Assembly: GCA_013140715.1 (NCBI GenBank)
Contig: JABFSG010000031.1
Span: 1 to 40,539, forward strand
Direction of reading: 5' to 3'
DNA length: 40,539 nucleotides
Source of the DNA: Nitrospiraceae bacterium
Lineage (GTDB): Bacteria > Nitrospirota > Nitrospiria > Nitrospirales > Nitrospiraceae
Part shown: piece after piece, positions 14,767 to 23,800 of the stretch
Position numbering within the stretch: the first letter of the stretch is position 1
How the letters are laid out: each line of letters opens with the position of its first letter
Notes under the pieces: model-generated
Told to the model about the DNA's origin: nothing
Seen by the model: the letters and a program-made list of their open reading frames with translations, nothing else
Database searches by the model: none
Made by a program: the position numbers and the translations under genes

Positions 14767-14790
14767 CTGGTGCCGGAGGCCAGAATTGAA
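14767..14790. repeat. Right attachment-site repeat (attR candidate)
   Basis: This copy matches 6902-6925 with one mismatch. It reads on the minus strand as the 3' part of a tRNA T-arm and acceptor stem with an encoded CCA end. It lies between the integrase promoter region and tRNA-Leu. Confidence 0.75.
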
Positions 14791-14797
14791 CCGGCAT
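14768..14797 (-). pseudogene. Orphan tRNA 3'-half
   Basis: On the minus strand GCCGG-TTCAATT-CTGGC forms a T-arm, followed by CTCCGGC, A and CCA. The matching 5' half (GCCGGAG...) is absent: only about 21 bases separate this T-arm from the end of tRNA-Leu. It is therefore a tRNA remnant, not a gene. It differs in sequence from the neighbouring tRNA-Leu, so it was not duplicated from it. Confidence 0.6.
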
Positions 14798-14818
14798 GCG
14801 CTTTTTGGGCATGAGCTT

Positions 14819-14906
14819 TGGTGCGGATGGCGGGACTTGAACCCGCACGGCCTTGTGAGCCACAGGATTTTAAGTCCTGGGTGTCTGCCGATTCCACCAC
14901 ATCCGC
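14819..14906 (-). tRNA. tRNA-Leu (anticodon UAA)
   Basis: The minus strand gives acceptor GCGGATG pairing with CATCCGC, then A and encoded CCA. The anticodon arm CAGGA-CTTAAAA-TCCTG puts TAA at positions 34-36, and the T-arm GCGGG-TTCAAGT-CCCGC is canonical. A long variable arm gives a total of 88 nt, as expected for class II tRNA-Leu. It decodes UUA and UUG. It stands just outside the right end of the integrative element, but its own 3' end is not the repeated att sequence. Confidence 0.95.
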
Positions 14907-15155
14907 CAAAGGCAGTGGAGGGATGATAGCGGAGGCCTCGGTGTCCTGCAAGCGCTCTTCGGCGGGTGGGGTATCACATGTTGCTGTTGCATAGCTCGGC
15001 AGCGCGCGAATTAGAATCAGGCCTGAGGAAGGTCTATAAGAATGTTACGCCCTTACGTCTGCCATTTTTGCCACTCCGGCAGCAGAGTCCGCAGTGGCAG
15101 AACTCACGCCTCGTGGTCTCGTCGGTCAAGGTCGGCTCATAGAACTGGAGAGCAA

Positions 15156-15189
15156 GGGCAGGCGCCGCCGTAAGTGGCGGGGCCTGCCC
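15156..15189. terminator. Strong GC-rich hairpin after the YtxH-like gene
   Basis: GGGCAGGC pairs with GCCTGCCC, with CCGCC/GGCGG extending the stem around a short loop. It sits 33 bp beyond the stop of the minus-strand YtxH gene. U-tracts are poor on both sides, so rho-independent action is uncertain. Confidence 0.4.
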
Positions 15190-15221
15190 CCAGGGCTCGA
15201 TCGATAAGCGAGTCAATCTGC

Positions 15222-15482
15222 CTACGCCGCTTCGATCTGCGGCCTCTGCTCCTCCTTAGGGACGCGAGCCCTGTTGCGATCGATCACTTCCTTGACCCCA
15301 GACTGAACCGTTCGACCCCATCGGGTCGCCTGCAATTGCGCTTTTTTTGCATAGCGACCGACATTGCGCCGGCTTTCGGTACCAGCTTGCGGCGCAAAGA
15401 GCAATCCAATTCCCGCCCCGATTACCGCCCCACCTGCTACCAACGCTGCGGCCTTCGCTACGTGACGTCCCCGATTCGACAT
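15222..15482 (-). CDS. YtxH-like membrane-anchored small protein
   Basis: The protein has 86 residues from ATG 15482, with GGAGG seven bases upstream; a longer frame has no ribosome site. The N-terminus MSNRGRHVAK is basic, followed by one Gly/Ala-rich membrane span (AALVAGGAVIGAGIGLLFAP) and QAGTESRRNVG. The span and the LLFAPQAGTESRR-like signature are hallmarks of YtxH (general stress) proteins. The tail is amphipathic and basic. A stress role in the family is known in Gram-positives; here it is inferred. Confidence 0.8.
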   Translation of the reverse strand: MSNRGRHVAKAAALVAGGAVIGAGIGLLFAPQAGTESRRNVGRYAKKAQLQATRWGRTVQSGVKEVIDRNRARVPKEEQRPQIEAA

Positions 15483-15763
15483 GGTGAACCTCCAAGTACG
15501 GTTAATGAAGAATGTGATTACTGAGAGCCTCCACAGTCTTGCTCTCTCCATCAGCAGTAAGCGTGCCAGAGATGAAATCGCAAAAATCTCCGGTGAATCG
15601 TCGCAACCTGGCTCCCACGATTAGGCGCGATTAATTTTCCGTTGTGTTTTCCTCACAGGTCGCAGCACAAGCGTGACAGAAAACCAACATACGAAAGGGA
15701 TAGACCTGGCAAAGTGGCTCTGGCCAATGATCGACACCGACTATTCATCCGGCATCCGCCTGC

Positions 15764-15792
15764 TTGCAATGGTCGAGACCCTCACCTATGAT
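15764..15792 (+). promoter_or_regulatory. Promoter for the small ORF-lgt operon
   Basis: TTGCAA (15764-15769) and TATGAT (15787-15792) are separated by 17 bases. Start of transcription would fall near 15799, giving a leader of about 50 bases before ATG 15852. The rest of the 369-bp gap from 15483 holds no gene that I can support. Confidence 0.5.
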
Positions 15793-15851
15793 TCTCCAAT
15801 AGGAGCCTGTCCGAGTAATCCTTCGTTGCGAGGCGAAGGAGACGCTGGCAG

Positions 15852-16007
15852 ATGAGCGGCGCGGGCTCGAAAAAACCGGAGGCGTATTTGCTGGAATACG
15901 TTGAGGATTTTTTTCTGGCCGAGAACGACGCAGATACCGGCGGATCGTTTACCTCAGTAGAAGAGCATTGCTCGAACAGACTCCTCGGCCACATGAGGCA
16001 AAAATGA
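15852..16007 (+). CDS. 51-residue ORF translationally coupled to lgt
   Basis: ATG 15852 follows AAGGAG by 10 bases. The product is 51 residues, soluble and acidic in the middle (YLLEYVEDFFLAENDADTGG), with no signal peptide. Its TGA at 16005-16007 overlaps the ATG of lgt at 16004 (ATGA), so translation of the two is probably linked. It carries no motif I know. Either it is a real small protein or a leader peptide that sets lgt translation. Confidence 0.55.
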   Translation: MSGAGSKKPEAYLLEYVEDFFLAENDADTGGSFTSVEEHCSNRLLGHMRQK

Positions 16008-16816
16008 CTTGGTTGCACGCGATCCCCTATCCCAATATCAGCCCGGTTTTCCTGGAGCTGGGTCCCCTGCAGTTTCGCTGGTATGGCCTGATGTACCTGA
16101 TCGGGCTGGCCGGCGCCTATTTCCTGATCCTGCGTCGAGTGCAGTCGAAAGGCATCTCCATGACCAAGGATCAGGTCTACAATATGATCGTGTGGGCGGC
16201 CTTCGGGGTGTTTATCGGAGGACGGCTCGGCTACACCCTCTTCTATAATTTTTCCTACTATGTGGAGCATCCGCTCAGCATCGTGGCGGTGTGGGAGGGA
16301 GGCATGTCCTTCCACGGCGGCTTGCTCGGCGTGATCGTGGCCCTATTCTGGTTCAGCCAACGGCAGGGCATTCCCGCCTATCAGATCGCAGACTTGGCAG
16401 CTGCCACCACACCAATAGGGCTGGGGTTCGGTCGACTCGGCAATTTTATCAATGGGGAATTGTACGGCCGAGCCACCGATGTCGACTGGTGTATGGTGTT
16501 TCCGAGCGGGGGACCTGCCTGCCGCCACCCCTCGCAACTGTATGAGGCAGGCCTTGAGGGTCTACTCCTATTCACCCTGTTATGGATCGTCGCGAAAACC
16601 TCTCCGCCTCCCGGCACCATCTTCTGGAGTTTTATCACCGGCTACGGACTCTGCCGCATGCTGGTAGAGTTCGTTCGCGAGCCGGATGCTCAACTCGGTT
16701 TTATCCTCGGATCCTTCTCAATGGGCCAGCTCCTCTCCTTGCCTATGGTGGTGTTAGGAGTCTTTATGCTCGCCGTCGGCTATCAGAAAAGATCTTTGAT
16801 TCAGGCTAAATCATAG
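16004..16816 (+). CDS. lgt: Prolipoprotein diacylglyceryl transferase
   Basis: The protein has 270 residues from ATG 16004, the start chosen from the ATGA overlap. It has seven or so membrane helices and the Lgt signatures FRWYGLMYLIGL near the N-terminus, GGRLGYTLFYN, SFHGGLLGVI with the conserved His, and GRLGNFINGELYGR with the essential Arg and Asn. HPSQLYEAGLEG and the C-terminal GYGLCRMLVEFVREPD complete the pattern. It transfers diacylglycerol from phosphatidylglycerol to the lipobox Cys in the inner membrane, the first step for the lipoproteins encoded elsewhere in this window. The length is typical. A hairpin follows the stop. Confidence 0.97.
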   Translation: MTWLHAIPYPNISPVFLELGPLQFRWYGLMYLIGLAGAYFLILRRVQSKGISMTKDQVYNMIVWAAFGVFIGGRLGYTLFYNFSYYVEHPLSIVAVWEGGMSFHGGLLGVIVALFWFSQRQGIPAYQIADLAAATTPIGLGFGRLGNFINGELYGRATDVDWCMVFPSGGPACRHPSQLYEAGLEGLLLFTLLWIVAKTSPPPGTIFWSFITGYGLCRMLVEFVREPDAQLGFILGSFSMGQLLSLPMVVLGVFMLAVGYQKRSLIQAKS

Positions 16817-16839
16817 GTAATTATTCAGGTAGATAGACT

Positions 16840-16877
16840 GAAGACTGAAGACTGAAGGCTTCTAGTCTTCGGTCTTC
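16840..16877. terminator. Hairpin between convergent lgt and metallopeptidase genes
   Basis: GAAGACTGAAGACT (16840-16853) pairs with AGTCTTCGGTCTTC (16864-16877), 14 bp with one G-U, around a 10-base loop. Direct GACTGAA repeats build both arms. It is placed to stop transcription from lgt. Confidence 0.5.
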
Positions 16878-17014
16878 GGCTTTCAGCCTGCTAATGACAG
16901 GTTCATTTCTGCTTGACCCCAAGGCCATAGAAAGCGAGAAGGGTTGAATGGTTGGGTTCGCGTCCTGCGAGATATTTTTTAGCCTTCAGCCTAAGCACCT
17001 GAGTAGCTACAACC

Positions 17015-17380
17015 CTAGTACGGCATCTCCTCGTCATCCAGTCCGACATGGTGTCCGAGTTCATGGACAACCGTATCCCACACCTCCTGCATGACTTCGG
17101 CCTTCGTCCGACAGAAACGCAGAATGGGACCTCGATAGATGGAGATTCGGGCCGGCAATTGACCGGCAGGCTGGAAGAAAGACGTTTCGTCGGTCGGAAC
17201 ACCTTGATACAGACCCAACAGGTCGTCTTCCGATTCCAACTCAAGGTCCCGCAAAACCTCAGCCGAAGGTTCCTCTTCGACCACAATCGAGACATCGTTG
17301 GCAAGCGCCGCAAAGCGAGCCGGCAGCCCGGCGAGTGCCTCGTGAATCCAGGCCTCGAATTCTTCCGGCGAGACAGTCAT
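17015..17380 (-). CDS. Zincin-like metallopeptidase family protein
   Basis: The protein has 121 residues. HELGHHVGLDD at 106-116 is the HExxHxxGxxD zinc site with His106, Glu107 and His110 and a later Asp as third ligand. The N-terminal MTVSPEEFEAWIHEALAGLP and the middle LLGLYQGVPTDE, RISIYRGPILRFC match the minimal zincin PF06262-type family. It has no signal peptide, so it should be cytoplasmic; the substrate is unknown. The length is typical. Its start has a poor ribosome site (AGG). It is downstream of, and oriented like, addA, 98 bp away. Confidence 0.88.
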   Translation of the reverse strand: MTVSPEEFEAWIHEALAGLPARFAALANDVSIVVEEEPSAEVLRDLELESEDDLLGLYQGVPTDETSFFQPAGQLPARISIYRGPILRFCRTKAEVMQEVWDTVVHELGHHVGLDDEEMPY

Positions 17381-17387
17381 TGGACCT

Positions 17388-17470
17388 GTATCTGGTTTAT
17401 TTGGTTTGTTTTGTTTATTTGGTTGATTTGGTTCATCAGATTAGATTCGTTCAACCAAACAAACCAGCTA
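17388..17470. repeat. T/G-rich repeat upstream of the metallopeptidase gene
   Basis: Tandem TTTGGTTTGT- and TTTATTTGGTTGA-like units run for about 60 bases, followed by the inverse TCAACCAAACAAACCAG. The units echo 1746-1809, which has GGTTTATTTGGTTTGT and ACAAACCAGG. Together they define a dispersed repeat family, possibly able to form a hairpin between addA and the metallopeptidase gene. Confidence 0.4.
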
Positions 17471-17478
17471 ACGGCCTG

Positions 17479-20400
17479 CTAGACATCGACGGCAATACCT
17501 GGCCTCAAAAAGATAAACTGAAACGAGAGAGACGACAACCCCAACGAACTCGCGACAGCTTTTGAATAACTCTCCGCTTGAGACCGGTAACTCTCGACCC
17601 TTGCCAGAACGTCCTCAGCTTCCACACGATCCGTCTTATAGTCGGCAATCCAGATCCAGTCGTCAAGCCGGTAAATCAGATCGATCACCCCTTCCATTCT
17701 CTGGTCTTCTCCGAGGGGCATCACAAATGGAACTTCTCGCCCGAGCAGAGTCGCACGCTGCAATTTGCTGTAGGGCTCGGAAGAAAGAAAATGTTCGAAG
17801 AGAACCTCAAGATCCTCCGTGACATCGGTTATCAAGTGAGGATGGTCCTGAGCCACGTATCGACGAATAGTCCGCCCAATACTCCTATTGATTTCAGAAC
17901 GAGGCCTGGCAAAGTCCCACTGTTCGAGTACCGCATGGGCGCAGACCCCAACCAGTCGAGGCAATTCGGCATCGCGATCTGTTACGGCATAAGGGAACCC
18001 GACGCCGGATCTGTGCTCTGCGAGGCTCGAAGGAGTCAGTCGTCGCGCGGTTGATCGACGATATTCCCACTCTACCAACCTTGCCTGGCGGCGCATGAGA
18101 AGGGGGCCAAGGGCCGGTCCGGGACCCATTGTAGACAGGGAAGCCTGCCTATGCCGTCTCTCGACGACCGTGGCTGGAGTGAGAATGCGCGTAAGTCGGC
18201 TGGTCCCGATACAGACCTCTTCAGCAGACGAAGGGGTTCCCTCGCCCTCCATCACCTCTCTCAGCAGAGAAAGAACGCTGTCATGGCCCGGTTTCGTAGT
18301 CTGCCCGCCTGATAGAACCAGCAGATCGCGCGCTCTCGTCATTCCGACATAGAGAAGCCGGTGCTGTTCCGCCGCTTCCCGTTCCGCCATCTTCTTGTCC
18401 ACGAGCAGGGCTCCAAGATTCGAGCGGCCTCCCATCTGGAGGCTATAGCATCGGCTCGACCAATCATGATGGAGGGACGGCCCCTTGCGCGGACTCTTGA
18501 ATCCCTGGTGCAGGCCGGGAAGCACGACCACGGGGAACTCCAGCCCCTTCGCCTTGTGGATGGTCAATACACGGATTGCATCAGGCGATTCTTCAGCCAA
18601 AGCGCTTTCGGCCTCATCAGGCTGTTCCGACAATCTGGTCATCATCAAGTCAACGAAGCCGCTCAAGGTCAGGTGGGGGCGATTGGCAAGTGTCTCGGCC
18701 ATATCCCGAATTTTCCGCAGATTCGCCACAGCTTGCTCGCCATGGAGCGATGCCGCCGCCAATTCTAAAATCGGCAATCGTTCAAAGATCAGATCGATAG
18801 CGTCAGGCACAGGTCGCAAGGGAGCGAGCTGCTGTAACTCCACCAGATGTTCGTAGAACCCCCGCACCATTTCAGCCTGTGGATGATTCCAATCGAACAG
18901 CGGTGCTCGTTGCCGATAATCCAACCCCCCTCTCTGCTGAAGGGCCAATAGATCCCGGTCCGTCATGCTGCCGAGGGGTGAACGGAGGATTCCAGCCAGC
19001 GCGACTGTGTCATGCGGGCTGTCGATCACGCGGAGGAGATTGACGAAATCGACGATTTCCTGCCGCCGATAAAAATGTTTTTCCCCATCGGTGATATAGG
19101 CGATGTCATACCGTCGCAGGGCATCGAGATAAACCTGGGCCTGGGTCAGCTTCCTAAATATCAGTGCAATGTGGCCTGGTCGAAGTGGACCTTGGCGGCG
19201 ATCACGATCGGTGACCGTCGTGCCGACAAGGAGTTCCTCCTTAAGCCAGCGCGCCAACGCTTCCGCCTCCGCCCTGGTCGCAGCCTGTACGTCAACATCT
19301 TCGTCCTCCTCACCAGGCGTGACAATTCGACATTGCACTCCGGAGACTGAGACTTCCGGTTTGCGTTGAGGCCTGGCTGCCAACCGTTCGTTGGGCGGCT
19401 GAACATGTGCCGTCGGTTGGAAGAGCCGGTCGAAAACATTATTCACGACGTCAAGCACCGCCCCGTTACTACGAAAATTCGTGACCAGCGAATAACAGAC
19501 ACCCCCGCCGGTACGAATCTTCTCCACGACTCGCTCGAAGGCTTCGATATCGGCACGGCGAAAGGCATAGATGGACTGTTTCGGATCTCCCACGATAAAC
19601 AATTTTCCAGGCTCCAATTCCACCTCATGCCATGCAGTCCGATGACTGCCGGCCCGTTCACCGAGGTAGAGGATCATCTCGTACTGCACCGGATCTGTGT
19701 CCTGAAACTCATCCACGAGGATCGCCCGATAGGTCTGTTTGATCCTGGCGCGGACAGCAGGATGATCGCGTAGGAGTGTTTTCGCCTTGGCCAGTAATCC
19801 ATCGAATGCAATCCATCCAGAGGTGTGAAACTTCTGACGAACTTGATCGATGAAGGGTCGTACGAGCGTCACCACTTCTTGAAAGTAACTCTGGTCGACC
19901 GTAAGGAGCTGTTGGGCCAGCCCGATAATGGAGATCGCCTCCCGGAACGCCACCTCATCCCATCCGGCAGGAGCCTTTCCCAGATCCTTCTCCAGAATAG
20001 CTCGTTCATCTTGAGGTAGCTGGGCGAGCCCAACGGTCCCCTGTTCCAACAAGAGCACCAGCAACTGCACTGCAGCAGCCAGCATACTTTCCGCCTTGCG
20101 CCGTTTGGGTCGATCCTGGGCGACAAGAAGAGCAACTCCACGGTCATGCGTGGCCCTGATCCAGCGCTGTAACTCCCCCCCTAACACAAGGGACCGAGCC
20201 TGCTGCTCCAACTCATCCAGGTCCACAAAATCCCCTGCAAGGGTAGAGGTAATCTGCCGCAGATCGTCGAGACTGGTACCAGCCAAAACTTGTCGCCATC
20301 GGCCATGCTGTGGCCCAATCGATCCGAGCTCGCTATCCAACCAGCGGTCCCAGCATGAGATGAATAATTCCTTGAAGTATAGCCCATCATCTTCTTGAAA

Positions 20401-20829
20401 TAATGGGTCAGCTTCTGACTCTAGTGGATGGAGACGAAGAAGATGTGCAGAGAAACTATGCAAGGTCCCAATCTGAGATTTTTCCAACTGTTCAAGTGCC
20501 ATCCTGGCCCGTTCGCCTATTTGTTCAGCCGAGAGATGGTACCGGGCCCTGAAGATGGCGATCAGGTCATCGACCTGCTCCGTTAAACCCAGGAGCTGAG
20601 TACGGAGTCGTTGCTTCATTTCAGTGGCAGCTTTGTTAGTAAAGGTGAGTGCCACGATTTCTGTAACGGCCAAGGGATCGGGTTCTCTCATGAGGAGATT
20701 GAGGATGCGATTGACGAGAATCGTGGTCTTGCCGGTGCCAGCGCCTGCGACCACCACAACATTGCGGTCCCAGGTTGTCTCAGCGAGGAGGCGATCCTGA
20801 GAGTCCGGAAGTATCAGCCCTTCACTCAT
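17479..20829 (-). CDS. addA: AddA-type helicase-nuclease (RecB-like)
   Basis: The protein has 1116 residues. The N-terminal UvrD/Rep helicase has Walker A VVAGAGTGKTT with Lys34, then LTFTNKAATEM (motif Ia), LVDEFQDTDP (motif II), GDPKQSIYAFR (III), NFRSN (IV), VLTIHKAKGLEFPVVVLPG (V) and LLYVGMTRARDLLVLSG (VI). The C-terminus carries a RecB-type nuclease: EGVIDLIYRLDDWIWIADYKTD, with Asp and the DYK core. It should resect double-strand breaks together with AddB for RecA loading. Its start codon overlaps the addB stop by 8 bp, so the two are one operon in the order addB-addA. Confidence 0.93.
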   Translation of the reverse strand: MSEGLILPDSQDRLLAETTWDRNVVVVAGAGTGKTTILVNRILNLLMREPDPLAVTEIVALTFTNKAATEMKQRLRTQLLGLTEQVDDLIAIFRARYHLSAEQIGERARMALEQLEKSQIGTLHSFSAHLLRLHPLESEADPLFQEDDGLYFKELFISCWDRWLDSELGSIGPQHGRWRQVLAGTSLDDLRQITSTLAGDFVDLDELEQQARSLVLGGELQRWIRATHDRGVALLVAQDRPKRRKAESMLAAAVQLLVLLLEQGTVGLAQLPQDERAILEKDLGKAPAGWDEVAFREAISIIGLAQQLLTVDQSYFQEVVTLVRPFIDQVRQKFHTSGWIAFDGLLAKAKTLLRDHPAVRARIKQTYRAILVDEFQDTDPVQYEMILYLGERAGSHRTAWHEVELEPGKLFIVGDPKQSIYAFRRADIEAFERVVEKIRTGGGVCYSLVTNFRSNGAVLDVVNNVFDRLFQPTAHVQPPNERLAARPQRKPEVSVSGVQCRIVTPGEEDEDVDVQAATRAEAEALARWLKEELLVGTTVTDRDRRQGPLRPGHIALIFRKLTQAQVYLDALRRYDIAYITDGEKHFYRRQEIVDFVNLLRVIDSPHDTVALAGILRSPLGSMTDRDLLALQQRGGLDYRQRAPLFDWNHPQAEMVRGFYEHLVELQQLAPLRPVPDAIDLIFERLPILELAAASLHGEQAVANLRKIRDMAETLANRPHLTLSGFVDLMMTRLSEQPDEAESALAEESPDAIRVLTIHKAKGLEFPVVVLPGLHQGFKSPRKGPSLHHDWSSRCYSLQMGGRSNLGALLVDKKMAEREAAEQHRLLYVGMTRARDLLVLSGGQTTKPGHDSVLSLLREVMEGEGTPSSAEEVCIGTSRLTRILTPATVVERRHRQASLSTMGPGPALGPLLMRRQARLVEWEYRRSTARRLTPSSLAEHRSGVGFPYAVTDRDAELPRLVGVCAHAVLEQWDFARPRSEINRSIGRTIRRYVAQDHPHLITDVTEDLEVLFEHFLSSEPYSKLQRATLLGREVPFVMPLGEDQRMEGVIDLIYRLDDWIWIADYKTDRVEAEDVLARVESYRSQAESYSKAVASSLGLSSLSFQFIFLRPGIAVDV

Positions 20830-23800
20830 CGCGTACCTTCTGCTTTCTCAGACGGCGTAAGACTCGAGCCTGAGGCGATCGGTACGAGCGCCACCAGGCA
20901 GCGGCATCGTGGCGTCGGCAGGCGCCTGAAAATTCACAGTAATCGCAATAGCCATCCGGGAGAATAAAAAACTCCCTCTGGGCGATACCTTGGATCAATG
21001 TCGCGAGCGTCTGCCGAATCATGTCGCCGGTCTGGCCTGTCCAGAGACCTGCGTCAAATGTCGAGCGAAAAATAGTCTGTTTCCACTGTGGAGCCAGGAA
21101 GAGCAATTGGACATCGGTCGGTGCGGGAAAAGACGGCAGCGCCATGCGGGCATAGAGCGGTGGTTGCAGTCGAAATCCGCGCAGGGCCGACAGGGCAAGG
21201 TTTCGATCCACGGCAGTGATCTCGCTCCCCTGCTTAAACTTATAGTCCACGATACGGAGGGCTGGGGGGTCTGCTCGGTAATCGACGCGGTCCAGGGTGC
21301 CATGAACCTTCAGGGCAATCGAAGTCGCATCGGACCCTAAGGGAACGACTCCTTGCGCGGCAGCTTCAAACGCAACAGGGCGGAATCCGGTGGCCCGATA
21401 CTCTTCCCAATCGAAAGCGACGGCAGCTGCAACTAACTCTGTCGCCTGTTCGCAAGCCAAGGTCCAAAGCAGAGCATGCCCCGTTCCCTGACTTGCAGCA
21501 TGGACGGCAAACGTATCGGTTACTGCGGAACCTACCGTGGATCGGACTGCGGCTTCAGTCAGCGATTCCTCCGGCCACTGTTGCATCACCAACCGTTCAT
21601 AACTCACGCGAAGCGATTCATGCACAAGGGTTCCCAGCATCAACGGAGGCAGGTGGTCGTGCTGAAGCCGTTTCGGAGGCTCCAATCGAAGGACCTTATC
21701 CGCAAAATATTGAAAGGGACAGGTCGCATACTTCTCCAAAGCCGTCGGCGAGAAGCTCCATTCCGTCATGACCTGTTCTCTCGGTGCTTGTGCGCCGACC
21801 ATGCCGTCGAACGGGCCAAGTTCGGGAGATTCACGTTCAAGCATGTTCAGTGTGGCAAGGCACTGTTCAAATCGGATCCCATCGCGTCCCATCGCATCGA
21901 GCGCCGGCAGCGCATCATGGCCTTGCAACAGACAACCCACAGCCAATTCCTCGATCGGCAGCAGCTCCTGAATCGACGGCTGTTCGCTGATCCGCTGAGT
22001 CAGCCGCCGAGGAACGGTCTTTTCCGGCTTCCCGACGAATCGAGGATCTCGTACCGCCATTGCGATGAAGCTGGACGGCGACATGACTCGTCCTGTTTCG
22101 TCGGTACGTTGGTATGACAGATACAGCCGATGAGTGGCCGAGCGGCTCAACAGTTCAAAAAGAAGCAACTCCTCTTCGTGTCCGGCTAATTTCTCATCGA
22201 TCTTGTACCCCAGGGTCGATTCCAATACGACACGGTGACGATCGCGAAGAAAGGGATCTTCACGCACGTACCGCGGAAAGAGCTTTTCGTTCATACCAAG
22301 GACAAACAACGCCCGGACTGTCCTGCCGCGGGCCGTCATGGCATCCAGTACCTGAACACCCTGGTGCTGCTCCTCTTCAATGGGAATATCGGTCTCGTCC
22401 AATACACGATGGAGCAACTCGACCCATTCCTCCCACGAGAAATTCTCTCCCAACGGATCCAGCTCCTGTAGGCGGGCCAATGAAGATCGGAGCAGTAAGC
22501 CGACCCTGGTGAGGTCTGCAGAATTCGGCGATTCGCCCGAAGATAGGTCGAACAGACTGGGGACATGAAGATGGGATTTCACCAATGAGAGAAATGCATC
22601 GGTCAAGGTTCCAATCGACCCTTGCGTGGGGAGAGCCAGACAATCGCGAATCAGCGGTGCAACGAGCTCCCACAGATATCTCAGCTGAGAAGTTTCACTC
22701 GTTCCAACCGTTGGCTGGTCATCTTCGCCAAGCGCCGTCTCTGCTTCGCGAACAATCGAGGGACTCGCCGGCTCTGCCAGACGCCTCCATTCCGTTTCTC
22801 CTTTTGTAATACCCAACGTATAGACGAGGGAGCGCCAGAGATCGGGGCGGAGCTTGTTGCCGACAGAGCCGGCGTTCAGTGCGCCGTAGAAGGGCGATGT
22901 AACGACATCCAGCATAGCGACACGGTCAAAGTCATTCAGCGGGAGCGAGGCGAGACGCAAGAGGGTTTTGACCAAAGGTTCACGCGACAGCGATTTTCCG
23001 GCTGTCGAAGTGAACGGCACCAGATGACGATCGAACACCGATTGCAGCCGAGCTTGATAGGGTTCCAATGTGCGAGCCACCACTCCGATCTCGTCGAAAC
23101 GATAGTGATTCACCTCGACCAGGGTCAGAATTTCACGGCAGACGCTCGCCAACTCCTCTTCAACCCCGATGACGTTCGTCACGGAGAGTTCGACCGACTC
23201 CGTTGGCGCGGTTCGACCTCCCTCCTTATTCTTATCCTCATGACTGTCTGCCAGCGGGAGAAGATGCCGCTCGAAAAACCGGCGGGCAAAGAGAAAGGCT
23301 GGACGGTTCTGTAACGGAAAATACAATGAAGTCGGCGCAACTCGGGCGACCGATTCAAAAAACGAAAGTTGGACTTGCGAGAGGTCGTAAAAACCATAGT
23401 AGAACAGCCGGTGCAGTCCGATGAGAAAAGAGGAACCGGAGTGATCTCTCCCGAGCGTCGCAGCCAGGTCATCCGGAGAGCCGACCTGGAGAGACCGGCT
23501 AGCTTCCACGATGGCCGCATGCAGGATAAACAACGAACGAAGCCAGGTTCGATCCTCCTCCTCGAACACCCCTTCCGCAAGGGCCTTCAGCCCCGCCGCC
23601 GGTTCGACGACTGCGTCTCTCAAATCGCGCACCGTCGCCCACAGGCCTTTCCAGGTTCCCGGTGAGACAGGCAATCGAGTGAGCGGTTCGAGCCCTGGAA
23701 GCTTGCGTCGAACCACCTGCCGCACCAATTGCTCGAAGAAAAAATCGTCGACCAACATCCGGGACTGTTCCGGACTTGCCTCAGAAACCGGCATGAGGTC

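Larger units (their letters stand above)
6902..14790. mobile_element. Tyrosine-recombinase integrative element, about 7.9 kb
   Basis: The element is bounded by 24-bp direct repeats derived from a tRNA 3' end. It carries an integrase gene just inside the right repeat, the usual layout for tRNA-targeting islands, satellites and prophages. Cargo genes run mostly on the plus strand and are nearly all unrecognised. No capsid, portal, terminase, relaxase or restriction gene is visible, so it is neither a complete prophage nor a self-transmissible conjugative element. GTGTAGC motifs cluster near both ends (6981, 7004, 7413, 7425 and 14660, 14684, 14694). The contents suggest a small satellite-like or degenerate element; this is inference. 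Confidence 0.8.

Noticed and set aside
14670-14951. N-terminal extension of the integrase frame
   Set aside because: It would translate the att repeat and the tRNA-Leu gene. The real start at 14669 has a clear Shine-Dalgarno.
15034-15216. 60-codon minus-strand frame with CHCGLCC
   Set aside because: It crosses the strong hairpin at 15156-15189 and has no ribosome site, so the cysteines are probably coincidence.
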